Below are positions 1-8,363 of a stretch of DNA of 64,000 bases, one piece after another (the stretch's first letter is position 1; the number at the start of each line of letters is the position of its first letter). The position numbers and the translations under genes were made by a program. The notes under the pieces are model-generated. The model had not been told where the DNA came from, made no database searches, and saw only the letters and a list, made by a program, of their open reading frames with translations. The stretch comes from Acidimicrobiales bacterium (GTDB taxonomy: Bacteria; Actinomycetota; Acidimicrobiia; Acidimicrobiales; Ilumatobacteraceae): assembly GCA_030828465.1 (NCBI GenBank), contig JAURCL010000005.1, positions 1-64,000 of the forward strand, given 5' to 3'.

Positions 1-71
1 CCGACGGCCAAGAAGGCATCAACTCGTTCCTCGAGAAGCGCCGTCCCGACTTCATGCCGCCTGGGCGATAG
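1..71 (+). CDS. C-terminal fragment of an enoyl-CoA hydratase/isomerase (crotonase) family protein
   Basis: Only the last 22 codons are inside the window, in the frame starting at base 3, ending EGINSFLEKRRPDFMPPGR and a TAG stop. The pattern of EG, then an aliphatic/aromatic pair, then EKRxPxF, is the usual C-terminal tail of crotonase-fold acyl-CoA enzymes, where the last helix packs against the active site. The gene starts upstream of the window. Its 3' end overlaps the convergent sigma/HTH-like gene by 20 bases. The family call rests on a short tail, so the exact reaction cannot be given. Confidence 0.6.
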   Translation, partial: DGQEGINSFLEKRRPDFMPPGR

Positions 72-807
72 CGGCCAGTTCGCCAGCGACTCGGCTGCAC
101 CGGTAACGCACCGCCCGGGGGCTGATACCCATGGCTTCGGCCACGCGCTCGGTCGACCCGGTGAGGAGCACGCGGCGCAGCGCCTCGAGGTTCACCGGGT
201 CGATACCGCGGAGTCTCGCCTCGATGAGCACCTCTCGAACTCGATCGAGAACCTGATCGTCAGGAGCGGTCAAACTCCTCCAATCCTGGGGGTCGACGAG
301 CACCTCGGGCCGCTTCTCGCGCCGTCGACGATCGGACTTGAACACCCGGTACACGGCGTCGTTGATGAGCGCGGCCGAAATGCACGAGGGTGATCGGCTC
401 GGGTCGTAGGACCGAATAGCAATCCACGCCGCAGCCACGAGTTCCTGAAGGGCGTCGTCGGCGCTCATATCGCTCGGTCGATGTCGCGTCGCGCCGATGA
501 GACCGGGCACGATCCGCTGCACCACGACGCGCGCGGCAAGCTCGTCGTGGTGGGCCCGGTCGACGAGGCGCCTTAACACCTCCTCAGCAGCTGTGTCGTC
601 ACGACGCTCGTAACCGGCGAGAGCGAGCAACCCATCGAGGTCGTCGAAGTGGGTGGAAACGACTCCCCACGAGCGGGCCCGCTGAATTGACGCGCGCCGG
701 CGGGCGGTGCGCTCCCATTCGGCGGTCAGCGAACGGGCGAAGCCGCGGCGGCTATCGGCTCCGCGGCGGGTTCGGAGATGGTCATGGTCGGATGAGGGTC
801 GGTTCAT
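52..807 (-). CDS. Sigma-70-like / helix-turn-helix regulator
   Basis: A 251-aa protein from an ATG at 807; upstream in-frame codons look like non-coding extension into the divergent promoter region. The N-terminal third is Arg-rich. The middle segment (DALQELVAAAW, then a basic stretch ending FKSDRRRREK) resembles region 2 of ECF-type sigma factors. The C-terminus holds a clear HTH (STERVAEAMGISPRAVRYRC) like sigma region 4 or a LuxR-type HTH. It is probably a DNA-binding regulator or divergent sigma factor. It is divergent from the EccC-like ATPase gene, so it may control that gene (inference). I do not recognise a named family. Confidence 0.65.
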   Translation of the reverse strand: MNRPSSDHDHLRTRRGADSRRGFARSLTAEWERTARRRASIQRARSWGVVSTHFDDLDGLLALAGYERRDDTAAEEVLRRLVDRAHHDELAARVVVQRIVPGLIGATRHRPSDMSADDALQELVAAAWIAIRSYDPSRSPSCISAALINDAVYRVFKSDRRRREKRPEVLVDPQDWRSLTAPDDQVLDRVREVLIEARLRGIDPVNLEALRRVLLTGSTERVAEAMGISPRAVRYRCSRVAGELAAIAQAA

Positions 808-951
808 GACGGCCAACCTCGGGGAGCGGTCTCCCCAGCGGCCTCTCCGAGAGCCTCCCCGATGCTCCACCGAGTCCTATTCGTCTCCCCCGGAGGCTCC
901 CCGAAGACGCGATTGTCTGCCGGTGGGCGCGTCTCGCGCCCCCACTCGCGT
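808..951. promoter_or_regulatory. Divergent intergenic region with clustered CTCCCC motifs and palindromes
   Basis: This 144-base region separates the sigma/HTH-like gene from the EccC-like ATPase gene. It holds a perfect hairpin GGGGAG-CGGT-CTCCCC (821-836), a CTCTC-C-GAGAG palindrome (843-853), and four CTCCCC copies (831, 855, 885, 897). An in-frame ATG at 862 would extend the ATPase gene into this region. The density of symmetric motifs argues instead that it is regulatory and that translation starts at 952. No confident -35/-10 pair was identified. Confidence 0.4.
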
Positions 952-3900
952 ATGGAAATCGGTGCAATAGCGGTGCTCTCGGGTCCCGACTCCGGCCGGA
1001 TTGTCGAGGTCAGGGAGTTGACAGGCGCGACGATCGGTCGGGCCGCCGACTTGCGCATCGACGACCACCGTCTCGAGGTGGTCCACGCCCGACTCGACCG
1101 AACGAGCGGTGCCCTCACGCCGCTCGGCGGGCCCGTGCTCACAACAACGGGCGGGGATCACCTGTTGGGGGCGACAGCACTGCGAATGGTCCCGGAGTCG
1201 CCGAGAACGGAGCGACGGACCGGTCGCGTGATCGAGCGACCCATTCGGGCCCAGCAGCCACTCGCTGAGCCGAGTCCGCTCGTCATCGTGGATGAGCAGT
1301 CGGTGACAGCAGCCACGCCACGAACCGTCGGAACCGGATCGCTGATCGGTGCCGCCGTCGGGATCGGCGGATCGACGGTGTTCGCTCTCGTCACCGGCAA
1401 CGCCATGTTCATGCTGATCGGATCGATCGGCGCGCTGACCGCGGTGGCGACCTGGACGGTTGATCTCGTCAGATCTCGACGTCATCGCCGCCGAGAGCGA
1501 ATCGCGGTAGCAGAGCGGCGTGCCGACGAGATCGACCAGTTGTACGCCGATCACCAGCGGAGGGCTCGCGCCCTTCGTCATGTCTGGCCGATCGATCTCG
1601 TGGCCGTCGCCAAATCACCCCGGGTGTGGGAGCGGCGACCCGACCACGCGGACTTCCTCCGAGTCATCATCGCCACCCAACGCGACACCCACCCGGCGGT
1701 CGAGCACACGACTCCGGACGTCCCCGACGTTCCCTTCAGCATCGATCTCGCGTCCACCCGCGTTGTCGCGGTGATCGCGCCGCCGTCGATCTCAACCTCG
1801 ATCCTCCGCTCCATCGTCTGCCAAGTCGCCGTCGCGGTTGGCCCGGCCGACCTCACGATCGATCTCAGGCACCCCGAACTGCTCCAAGCGTTTCGACCCC
1901 TGGCCCACTATCAGAACGGAGGCTCCGACGATCGCCACCGGGTCATCGTCGGTTGCGACCCCTCCGAGCTCTCGGATCCGGCGAGTCCCGCGCGTCGTGC
2001 GCTCGACGTCGCCACACCCTCAACCTTGATCGTCGGTATCGCACCCGGCGAGCCGATTCCCGCCTCAGTCGCCGCCATCCTCGAGATCGACGCTGACTGG
2101 CGAGCGCGATGGACCCCCGACACCTCGAGACCGGAGGAGTCGCGCTCGCTCGTCGCAGCGGTCGGCGTCTCTGTCTGCACCGCAGCCAGGGTCGCGGCCG
2201 AACTCAGCGGTCTCATCGATCCCGAACTCGCTCCATCGAGCCAGTTGCTACCCAACAGCGTGAATCTCGGATCTCTGCTCGATGGCGCTGGGATCGAGGC
2301 GAAGGGGGGTGACGCTCTGGAGATGATCCTCGGCGTCGGTGACAGGGGTCCGATCGTCGTTGACCTCGTGCGGGATGGGCCCCACGCGCTCGTCGCGGGC
2401 ACGACCGGTTCGGGCAAGAGCGAACTGCTGCGGGCCATGGTCGTCAGCGCCGCCGATCGGCATGACCCCGACGCGCTGAATATCGCCCTGATCGACTTCA
2501 AGGGTGGAGCCGCCTTCGACTCGCTCGCTTCCCTTCCCCATGTGGTCGGCACCCTCACCGACCTTGACGGCCACGCAGCCAACCGAGTCCTCATCGGTCT
2601 CACCGCGGAACTTCGTCGACGGGAGGAGATTCTGCGCGACCAGTCCGGCGCTCGGCAGAGGATTCCCCGTCTGCTCGTTGTGATCGACGAGTTCGCGGAA
2701 CTCGTGGCCGCCGACGCGAACGCGTCGCGCGCCATGCTTGGCATCGCGCGTCGTGGGCGAAGCCTCGGCGTTCACCTCGTGATCGCTACGCAGCGGCCAT
2801 CTGGCGTGGTCAACGACGAGGTCCGGGCGAATACCGACCTCAGGATCTGTCTCCGGGTCAACTCGACCGCCGACTCGATCGACGTCATCGGCGGTCCCGC
2901 GGCGGCCGATATCAAGCGCCAGCTCCCCGGGCGGGCGGTTCTGGCAGTAGCCGGCCGAGGTCGCGAACACTTCCAGACCGCTCTCGTGACCGAGACGGAG
3001 ATTGAGCCCCTCCGATCCCGCCGAGCCCGTCACCCGCTGCTCCGTCCCTGGCAGGACCCCCTCCCGGTCGAACTGCCACCCGGCGACACCACCGATGCCA
3101 TGGACCTTGGGATCGTCGACCGTCCAGAGGCACAGTGCTTTGAGCCGCTCCGATGGGAGCCCGAGGAGGGAAGTCTCATCATCAGCGGTGATCCGTGCAC
3201 CGGCAGGACGACAGCCCTCACCACGGTGCTGTTCGGTACGCGGCACCCGACCTACTTCGTCACCGCTCGAACGGGTGAAGCCATCGCGTCCGACGTCGAG
3301 CACGTGGGCGACGCCATTCGAGCGGACGACGGCGAACGGTTGAGGCGGCTCCTGCGGCAACTCCACCGTGAGATCAGCCGGCGGCGAGATGGCTCGTCTC
3401 GAGACCGACTCGTGCTCGCGGTCGACGGGATCGACATGGTGGTGTCCGCGTTCGAGCGACTCGGCGATGAGGACTCGATCGACCTGCTCCGCGGAGTGAT
3501 CAGCGATGGCGCTCCCCTCGGCGTCCCGACCGTTGCGACGGCTCGATCTCTGCGCCGACTCGATGATCTGGCGTGCACCCACTGGCTACTGCATCGGGCC
3601 GACATCGGATCCGCGCAGCACCTCGGAGCGCCCACTGCCCTGCTGCCTCCGAGGATTCCCGGCCGAATCCTCCGACTCCCCGACCCGGCGCAAGCGCAGA
3701 TCCGTCGACCACCATCCCAGATTCGACCTCAAGGCGTCAGCCCTCCCGGCCCAATCAGGGTGCTGCCGAGCAGAACCGGTCGGCTCGACCCGGTCGGCGC
3801 ACGGGTCGAGCGCGGCCTCCGCCTCGAACTCGGGATCGACGCCGACGACCTCGCCCCGGTGGATGTCACGCTTACCGGCGGACGTCACCTCCTCGTCATC

Positions 3901-4392
3901 GGCGGCCGAGGCAGCGGGCGCACCACCGCGCTCGACTGGATCGGGGAGAGTTGGCGTTCGATCACGGGGGAGCCGCCGGCCTGGATTCGTCACAGCCTCG
4001 ACGAGCTGCCTGAGGCGGCAACGGGGTTAGTGCTCGTCGACGACGCCTTGACCGTCGACGGTGGTGTCTCGGCCGACCGTATCCGAGACGATCCCGAGAT
4101 CGTGCTCGTCGCGGCCACCGACGGAGATGGGCTCCGAGGGTCGTGGGGACACTGGCTCGGCGATCTTCGACGCTGGCGCACCGGGTTGGTGATGGCGTCG
4201 GGGGGAGGGCTCGACGGTGATCTGCTCGGGGCCACGCTCCCGTCTCGGACACCGATCGCGGGCCGTCCAGGGCTCGCGTGGTGGGTCGCCGATGGGCGCG
4301 CCCGACTGCTGCAGGTCCACGCGGGGCCCGAGGACCCATCGATGGCCCTGCACCCCGGCCCGGTGACCGTAGATGACATGCTGGCCCGATGA
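952..4392 (+). CDS. FHA-domain EccC/EssC-like FtsK/SpoIIIE family ATPase
   Basis: A 1146-aa membrane ATPase of the type VII secretion EccC/EssC class. Residues 1-80 look like an FHA (phosphothreonine-binding) domain (GRAADLRIDDHRLEVVHARL). Residues about 129-172 form two membrane segments. The first FtsK module has a canonical Walker A (GTTGSGKS, about 483-490) and Walker B (LLVVIDEFAEL, about 573). Two further ATPase-like modules have Walker A-like motifs with Arg in place of Lys: GDPCTGRTT (about 746) and GGRGSGRTT (about 983). This matches the one-active, two-degenerate layout reported for EccC. No WXG100, EccB/D/E or mycosin gene is in the window, so it is an orphan here. The start at 952 puts the FHA domain at the N-terminus; ATG 862 is an alternative. 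Confidence 0.85.
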   Translation: MEIGAIAVLSGPDSGRIVEVRELTGATIGRAADLRIDDHRLEVVHARLDRTSGALTPLGGPVLTTTGGDHLLGATALRMVPESPRTERRTGRVIERPIRAQQPLAEPSPLVIVDEQSVTAATPRTVGTGSLIGAAVGIGGSTVFALVTGNAMFMLIGSIGALTAVATWTVDLVRSRRHRRRERIAVAERRADEIDQLYADHQRRARALRHVWPIDLVAVAKSPRVWERRPDHADFLRVIIATQRDTHPAVEHTTPDVPDVPFSIDLASTRVVAVIAPPSISTSILRSIVCQVAVAVGPADLTIDLRHPELLQAFRPLAHYQNGGSDDRHRVIVGCDPSELSDPASPARRALDVATPSTLIVGIAPGEPIPASVAAILEIDADWRARWTPDTSRPEESRSLVAAVGVSVCTAARVAAELSGLIDPELAPSSQLLPNSVNLGSLLDGAGIEAKGGDALEMILGVGDRGPIVVDLVRDGPHALVAGTTGSGKSELLRAMVVSAADRHDPDALNIALIDFKGGAAFDSLASLPHVVGTLTDLDGHAANRVLIGLTAELRRREEILRDQSGARQRIPRLLVVIDEFAELVAADANASRAMLGIARRGRSLGVHLVIATQRPSGVVNDEVRANTDLRICLRVNSTADSIDVIGGPAAADIKRQLPGRAVLAVAGRGREHFQTALVTETEIEPLRSRRARHPLLRPWQDPLPVELPPGDTTDAMDLGIVDRPEAQCFEPLRWEPEEGSLIISGDPCTGRTTALTTVLFGTRHPTYFVTARTGEAIASDVEHVGDAIRADDGERLRRLLRQLHREISRRRDGSSRDRLVLAVDGIDMVVSAFERLGDEDSIDLLRGVISDGAPLGVPTVATARSLRRLDDLACTHWLLHRADIGSAQHLGAPTALLPPRIPGRILRLPDPAQAQIRRPPSQIRPQGVSPPGPIRVLPSRTGRLDPVGARVERGLRLELGIDADDLAPVDVTLTGGRHLLVIGGRGSGRTTALDWIGESWRSITGEPPAWIRHSLDELPEAATGLVLVDDALTVDGGVSADRIRDDPEIVLVAATDGDGLRGSWGHWLGDLRRWRTGLVMASGGGLDGDLLGATLPSRTPIAGRPGLAWWVADGRARLLQVHAGPEDPSMALHPGPVTVDDMLAR

Positions 4393-5171
4393 CCGACGCC
4401 GAACGTTCGCCCGCCGATGCGCTTGACCTGTTCCGGCTCGACGGCCAGGTAGCGCTAGTCACCGGCGCCTCATCGGGGCTTGGCGAACGAATGGCCCGGG
4501 TCTTGCACGGCGCGGGTGCGACCGTTGTGGTCACCGCGAGACGACAGGATCGATTGGAGCGCCTCGCCGCCGACCTCGACCGGGTAACAGTGATCGCCGC
4601 CGACCTCTACTCAGCGGACGACCGCGAGCGCTTGATCGCTGAGGCCGAACACGCGCACGGGCGAATCGACATCTTGGTGAATAACGCCGGGACCACCTCG
4701 GTGGTCGGCATCGCTGACGAGGAGGTCGAACTCTTTCGATCGGTGCTCGAGTTGAACACCACCGCCCCGTGGCATCTGGCGAAACTCTGCGCCCCTGGAA
4801 TGATCGACCGGGGAAGCGGTTCGATCGTGAATGTCGCCTCGATGCTCGGGCACGTTGGCGCCACACCGGTGAAGCAGGCGAACTACTGCGCATCGAAAGG
4901 CGCGGTGGTCAACCTCACCCGCGAGCTCGCCCTCCAGTGGGCGAGGAGGGGCATCCGTGTGAACGCGCTCTGTCCCGGCTGGTTCCCCTCGGAGATGACC
5001 GAGGACATGCAGGACGAGTCGAGTCAGGCTTTCATCCGTCAGAACTCGCCGATTCCGAGGATGGGTGAGCCCCACGAGCTCGACGGCGCACTCCTGCTGC
5101 TTGCCTCGGCCGCGGGCACCTTCCTGACTGGACAGTCCCTCATCGTCGACGGAGGCTGGACCGCCCGCTGA
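4389..5171 (+). CDS. Short-chain dehydrogenase/reductase (SDR)
   Basis: A 260-aa classical SDR that would oxidise or reduce an alcohol/carbonyl substrate with NAD(P)(H). Visible are the cofactor motif TGASSGLG (25-32), the NNAG motif and the catalytic YxxxK pair Y166/K170. It also has the C-terminal pattern GQSLIVDGGWT seen in gluconate/3-ketoacyl-type SDRs. Its ATG overlaps the stop of the ATPase gene (ATGA), so the two are translationally coupled. A functional link to secretion is not evident. The substrate cannot be assigned; motifs such as GxxPSEMT are shared by many actinobacterial SDRs. Confidence 0.9.
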   Translation: MTDAERSPADALDLFRLDGQVALVTGASSGLGERMARVLHGAGATVVVTARRQDRLERLAADLDRVTVIAADLYSADDRERLIAEAEHAHGRIDILVNNAGTTSVVGIADEEVELFRSVLELNTTAPWHLAKLCAPGMIDRGSGSIVNVASMLGHVGATPVKQANYCASKGAVVNLTRELALQWARRGIRVNALCPGWFPSEMTEDMQDESSQAFIRQNSPIPRMGEPHELDGALLLLASAAGTFLTGQSLIVDGGWTAR

Positions 5172-5178
5172 GGCACCC

Positions 5179-5772
5179 ATGCGCGAGATCTTCAGCCTCC
5201 GATTCTTCGCCGCTATCGGCGCGGTCATCGCCTCGTTCCTGATCGCCTCGGCGGTGGTGGGAGGCGGGGCGGAGGTCGTGTCCGAGGAGGAGGTCACGGC
5301 GCAGTTGATCCGACGGGTCGATCTCGTCGAGCGCGTCGAGCGATTCCAGGACGATGGTGCCTCGTTCGCCGTGCAGGACGGTGTCGCGGTGAACGGCACC
5401 GTGCTCGTTCTCGACGAGCGACGGAGCGCACGGATCGTGCCGGGCACACCAGGTGAGGACCGCTGCCCGATCGGTCGGCGGATCGGAGCCTGCGCCCTGA
5501 TCGCCGACCTGCTCGGCGAGGCCGTCATTTGGTTCCGTCTCGAGCCGGTGGAGCCCGGGGGCGTGGTCGACTTCGGGCCGATCGTCTCGCTTGACGATGA
5601 TGTGGCGACGCTCGCTGACGGCCTCCAGTTGCCTTACGCGCCAGTGCTCGCCCGACGCTGCGACACCGAGTTCGACTCGTTCAGCGCCTTCCGGCGAGAG
5701 CTCGGCGAATCCTTCGTGTCGAGGTACACCCTGTCTGAACGTCGACTGACCGACGTCATCTGCACAGGGTGA
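5179..5772 (+). CDS. Membrane-anchored or secreted protein of unknown function
   Basis: A 197-aa protein with an N-terminal hydrophobic helix (about residues 8-28, IGAVIASFLIASAVVGGG), either a signal peptide or a single anchor. The rest looks extracytoplasmic. It is acidic and carries four to five Cys (DRCPIG, GACALI, ARRCDTE, VICTG) that could form disulfides. It lies 7 bases after the SDR stop, so it is probably the last gene of the ATPase-SDR operon. Its 3' end overlaps the convergent flavoprotein gene by 17 bases. No family recognised. Confidence 0.7.
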   Translation: MREIFSLRFFAAIGAVIASFLIASAVVGGGAEVVSEEEVTAQLIRRVDLVERVERFQDDGASFAVQDGVAVNGTVLVLDERRSARIVPGTPGEDRCPIGRRIGACALIADLLGEAVIWFRLEPVEPGGVVDFGPIVSLDDDVATLADGLQLPYAPVLARRCDTEFDSFSAFRRELGESFVSRYTLSERRLTDVICTG

Positions 5773-6739
5773 CCACGGCCTCGGCCGCGGCGATCCCAGA
5801 CTCCCAGGCACCCTCGAACCTCGGTCCAGCGAAGGCGTCGCCCCCAAGCACCAGCCGCGTTGGTTCGTCGATCCAGCAGCGCTCGCTCCACGGTGCTCGC
5901 GGAGTGGCGAACCGCCAACGCTTCACCTGGGCCTCGACGATGCCGGCTGACCCGATGAAGGGCTCGGCGAGCCCGTGGAGTTCGGACTCGACGCCGTCGG
6001 GATCGGCGTCCCAGCGCTCGAGCGACCATGCGGGATCGGCGTGAAGAGTGAGCGCCGGCACGGGGCTGATGCCCTTCAGTGCGTTGTCAGCCACGAACGC
6101 CACACCGGGTAAGGGCTGCTGCATCCCTCCGGGGGGCGCGAGGGCGCTCGGTCCGTCCAACACGACCAGAAGACCGAGGGTTCGGTCGTAATCCGCGTCG
6201 AACACCTCTCGCGGCAGCCCGTCCACCGATTCGAACACCAGCGAGAACGACTGGGGAACGGGAGCGGTCGACAGGAGGCAGCGACTCCGGTGGACGGTTC
6301 CGTCGTCGGTGGTCACCTCCCAGTGACCGAGATCATCGAAGCGGGTCGCAACAGCCATGGCGGGCGCACGGACATCCACCCCAGTGGCGAGGTCCTTGGC
6401 GAGGGAGTTCATTCCGGCAGTCCCGATGTATCTCGGGTGGCCGTCCTCGCCATCGAATCCGTTGCACCACACCCGCACCAGATCGCGCGAGGTCCAGTCA
6501 TCGACCTGAGCGGCGAGTGACTCGCTGCGGACGGTGAAGAACTGCGCGCCATGGTCGACGACCGCTCCGGCCATCCGGCGGGTGGCGAGACGGCCGCCCA
6601 CCGAACGACCCTTGTCGAGGACGCGCACCGTGAGGCCGGCAGCAATGAGCCTGCGGGCGGCGACGAGACCGGAGAGACCCGCGCCGATGATGAGCGTGTC
6701 GACCTCGGGTCCCGGCGCGCGACCGGCGCGGGCGGTCAA
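5756..6739 (-). CDS. Renalase-like FAD-dependent amine oxidase/oxidoreductase
   Basis: A 327-aa flavoprotein. The dinucleotide-binding motif GxGxxG lies at residues 19-24 (IIGAGLSGLVAARRL) and is followed by an acidic strand end (VRVLDKG) and the GGRLATRR motif typical of renalase/amine-oxidase-like proteins. The C-terminal LVLGGDAF...GAWESGIAAAEAV segment is the second FAD-contacting motif. By family, a cytosolic oxidase acting on reduced or isomeric nicotinamide-type substrates is possible, but this is inference. The downstream gene starts within its last codons (overlap 6736-6739); stop-to-stop convergence with the upstream plus-strand unknown gives a 17-base overlap. Confidence 0.82.
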   Translation of the reverse strand: MTARAGRAPGPEVDTLIIGAGLSGLVAARRLIAAGLTVRVLDKGRSVGGRLATRRMAGAVVDHGAQFFTVRSESLAAQVDDWTSRDLVRVWCNGFDGEDGHPRYIGTAGMNSLAKDLATGVDVRAPAMAVATRFDDLGHWEVTTDDGTVHRSRCLLSTAPVPQSFSLVFESVDGLPREVFDADYDRTLGLLVVLDGPSALAPPGGMQQPLPGVAFVADNALKGISPVPALTLHADPAWSLERWDADPDGVESELHGLAEPFIGSAGIVEAQVKRWRFATPRAPWSERCWIDEPTRLVLGGDAFAGPRFEGAWESGIAAAEAVVTLCR

Positions 6740-7242
6740 CGCAACTCGTGGACTCGGATGATCAACTCGCGGGCGAACGGGTCGAGTTTCCGGCCGGTCA
6801 ACTGCTCGGTCACCGTGATCGTCTCGGTGTCGCCGTCGACGAGTCCGGCCCAGCGGATGTATCCGCCCATCACTCCGACGAGCCGATCGCCGAGCTCCTC
6901 GGCGTGGACGACCACGCGTTGTCCGGCCCTCACGAGGTCATCAATCTCGGTGTAGAACGACCGAAGCCAGGTGTCGAGGTCGTCGGTGCGCATCGGCCGA
7001 TGCCGGTACGGCATGCCGAGTTCCTCGTAGTTGTGGAGGTTGTGCGGCGCCTGGATGATCGAGACGACGTAGTTGAAGCCGTTCTCGCGAATCCAGATGA
7101 TCTCCTCTTGGCGTCGGACGCGACGGTGGTTGTCGCCGAAGCCTCCCGGACGCTCACAGATCGCGAGTTTGTCCTTCAGGATCCAGGTGAAATTGCGCGG
7201 TTCGATGCCGAGCGCCCACTTGCCGCGGAGTTTCGGCGGCAT
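6736..7242 (-). CDS. Phosphatase-fold protein lacking the catalytic cysteine (putative pseudophosphatase)
   Basis: A 168-aa protein whose layout matches small dual-specificity/tyrosine phosphatases. An NFTWILKDKLAICERPG opening is followed by a helix-strand unit, an ELGMPYRHRPMRTDD general-acid-loop-like segment and a VVVHAEELGDRLVGVMGGY P-loop-like segment. In active enzymes the loop is HCxxGxxR. Here the Cys position is Ala and the Arg position is kept (HAEELGDR). If the family reading is right it cannot do cysteine-based phosphatase chemistry and may bind phospho-ligands instead. It is the upstream partner of the renalase-like gene with a 4-base overlap. Family assignment is by pattern, not by search. 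Confidence 0.55.
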   Translation of the reverse strand: MPPKLRGKWALGIEPRNFTWILKDKLAICERPGGFGDNHRRVRRQEEIIWIRENGFNYVVSIIQAPHNLHNYEELGMPYRHRPMRTDDLDTWLRSFYTEIDDLVRAGQRVVVHAEELGDRLVGVMGGYIRWAGLVDGDTETITVTEQLTGRKLDPFARELIIRVHELR

Positions 7243-7301
7243 CAGACGGCTCTCCGCAACGGGGCCTCAGAGTCGGAGATGGGCTGCATCCGGCGCCGAT
7301 G

Positions 7302-8198
7302 CTACTCGTTCCCGGTCTGGACCGAGGTGAGCCGGAGCCTCCCACCGGACCGGGCGATGCGGATTCCGCCGGAGATCTCACAGGCTGTCGAATCGCTGTC
7401 CACCACTCCCATGACCCTCTCGAGGGCACCGGCCGACGGTGGGTATCCGGTGGCCTCGCTGATCCACCTGCGCACGGCCCGTCGGGCGAGAGCTGGCTCG
7501 GCCCCTCGGAGGGCGCGGCAGTCGGTCGGGTCGAGGTCGGCGGAGAGGCGGTCGAGAAGGTCCCCCTCGGAGCCGGAGAGCGTGGCGGTCCGAACGAGCA
7601 GCGGAACCGGGTCACGGCCTGAGATCTCGGCTAACAGGGGGATGAGTTCGGATCGAACGCGGTTGCGTCGGATCGCGGGATCTGAGTTGGACTCATCGAT
7701 GATCGGCTCGACGCCCGCCCTTCGGCAGAGCTCCACCGTCTCCGTTCGCCGGAGATCGAGAATCGGGTGCTCGTGACCGGGTCGCATGGCAGCCAGACCG
7801 GTCGGCCCGGATCCCCTCAGCAGCCGGAGCAGCACGGTCTCGGCTTGGTCATCGGCGGTATGCCCGGTCATCGAGCCGGCGGGGATCGCGGCGCGGCGGG
7901 CCTCGCGAGCCCGGGCCTCGAGGTTGGGTCCGGGCTCGACCGTCACCTCGTGAAGTTCGAAGGCGACCCCGATCGACTCCGCGATCGACGCTGCTCGACG
8001 CGCCTCGGCGCTGGAGGAGGCTCGGATGCCGTGATCGACGTGATGGGCCACCGGTTTGAGTCCGGCTTCTCGGGCAAGGATGATCAGCGCGGTCGAGTCA
8101 GCTCCTCCTGAGAAGGCGCAGGCGACCGGGTGGCCGGGAGTGGGGAAGCGGCACCGACTGAGAAGGTCCGCGAGAACGGGATCGACGGGGTCGATCAG
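7302..8198 (-). CDS. tilS: tRNA(Ile)-lysidine synthase
   Basis: A 298-aa PP-loop ATPase that attaches lysine to C34 of tRNA-Ile2 so the CAU anticodon reads AUA. The SGGADS PP-loop lies at residues 30-35, followed by the HHVDHG, GHTADDQAET and RNRVRSELIPLL motifs typical of TilS. There is no ATG, GTG or TTG close to the domain start. The best start is a CTG at 8198 that overlaps the TGA of the upstream small gene (CTGA), mimicking ATGA coupling. Upstream in-frame starts would run through that small gene. The hpt and ftsH genes that often follow tilS are absent here. Confidence 0.88.
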   Translation of the reverse strand: MIDPVDPVLADLLSRCRFPTPGHPVACAFSGGADSTALIILAREAGLKPVAHHVDHGIRASSSAEARRAASIAESIGVAFELHEVTVEPGPNLEARAREARRAAIPAGSMTGHTADDQAETVLLRLLRGSGPTGLAAMRPGHEHPILDLRRTETVELCRRAGVEPIIDESNSDPAIRRNRVRSELIPLLAEISGRDPVPLLVRTATLSGSEGDLLDRLSADLDPTDCRALRGAEPALARRAVRRWISEATGYPPSAGALERVMGVVDSDSTACEISGGIRIARSGGRLRLTSVQTGNE

Positions 8199-8347
8199 AG
8201 TTCCGCGTCGCGTTGGCGGCGACCGAGGGGGTGCTTGAGGGCGGTGACCGACTTCAGGTAGCCGACGACGAGACCGAGCACGGCGCCGACTCCCGTGAGC
8301 GCGAGGATGACGCCAATCCACCAGTGCCAGATGTTGGCTGCGAGCAT
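8195..8347 (-). CDS. Small single-pass membrane protein (50 aa)
   Basis: A short gene from ATG 8347 to TGA 8195. It opens with MLAANIWHWWIGVILALTG, continues through a Gly/Val-rich helix, and ends in a basic tail (LGRRQRDAEL). One membrane helix covers about residues 8-32. Actinobacteria commonly encode such Trp-rich one-helix proteins near SigR-type loci, but I cannot name a family. It lies 16 bases downstream of rsrA and overlaps the presumed tilS start, so it appears co-transcribed with sigR-rsrA-tilS. The good coding fit and exact junctions support a real gene. Confidence 0.7.
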   Translation of the reverse strand: MLAANIWHWWIGVILALTGVGAVLGLVVGYLKSVTALKHPLGRRQRDAEL

Positions 8348-8363
8348 GACGACAGCGTAGCCC

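Noticed and set aside
2248-3582. A 444-codon open frame on the minus strand
   Set aside because: Antisense to the EccC-like ATPase, with no recognisable domain; a high-G+C shadow.
8199-8321. Longer N-terminus for tilS
   Set aside because: The extension is Arg/Pro-rich and lies across the 50-aa membrane protein gene, which has its own start and stop.
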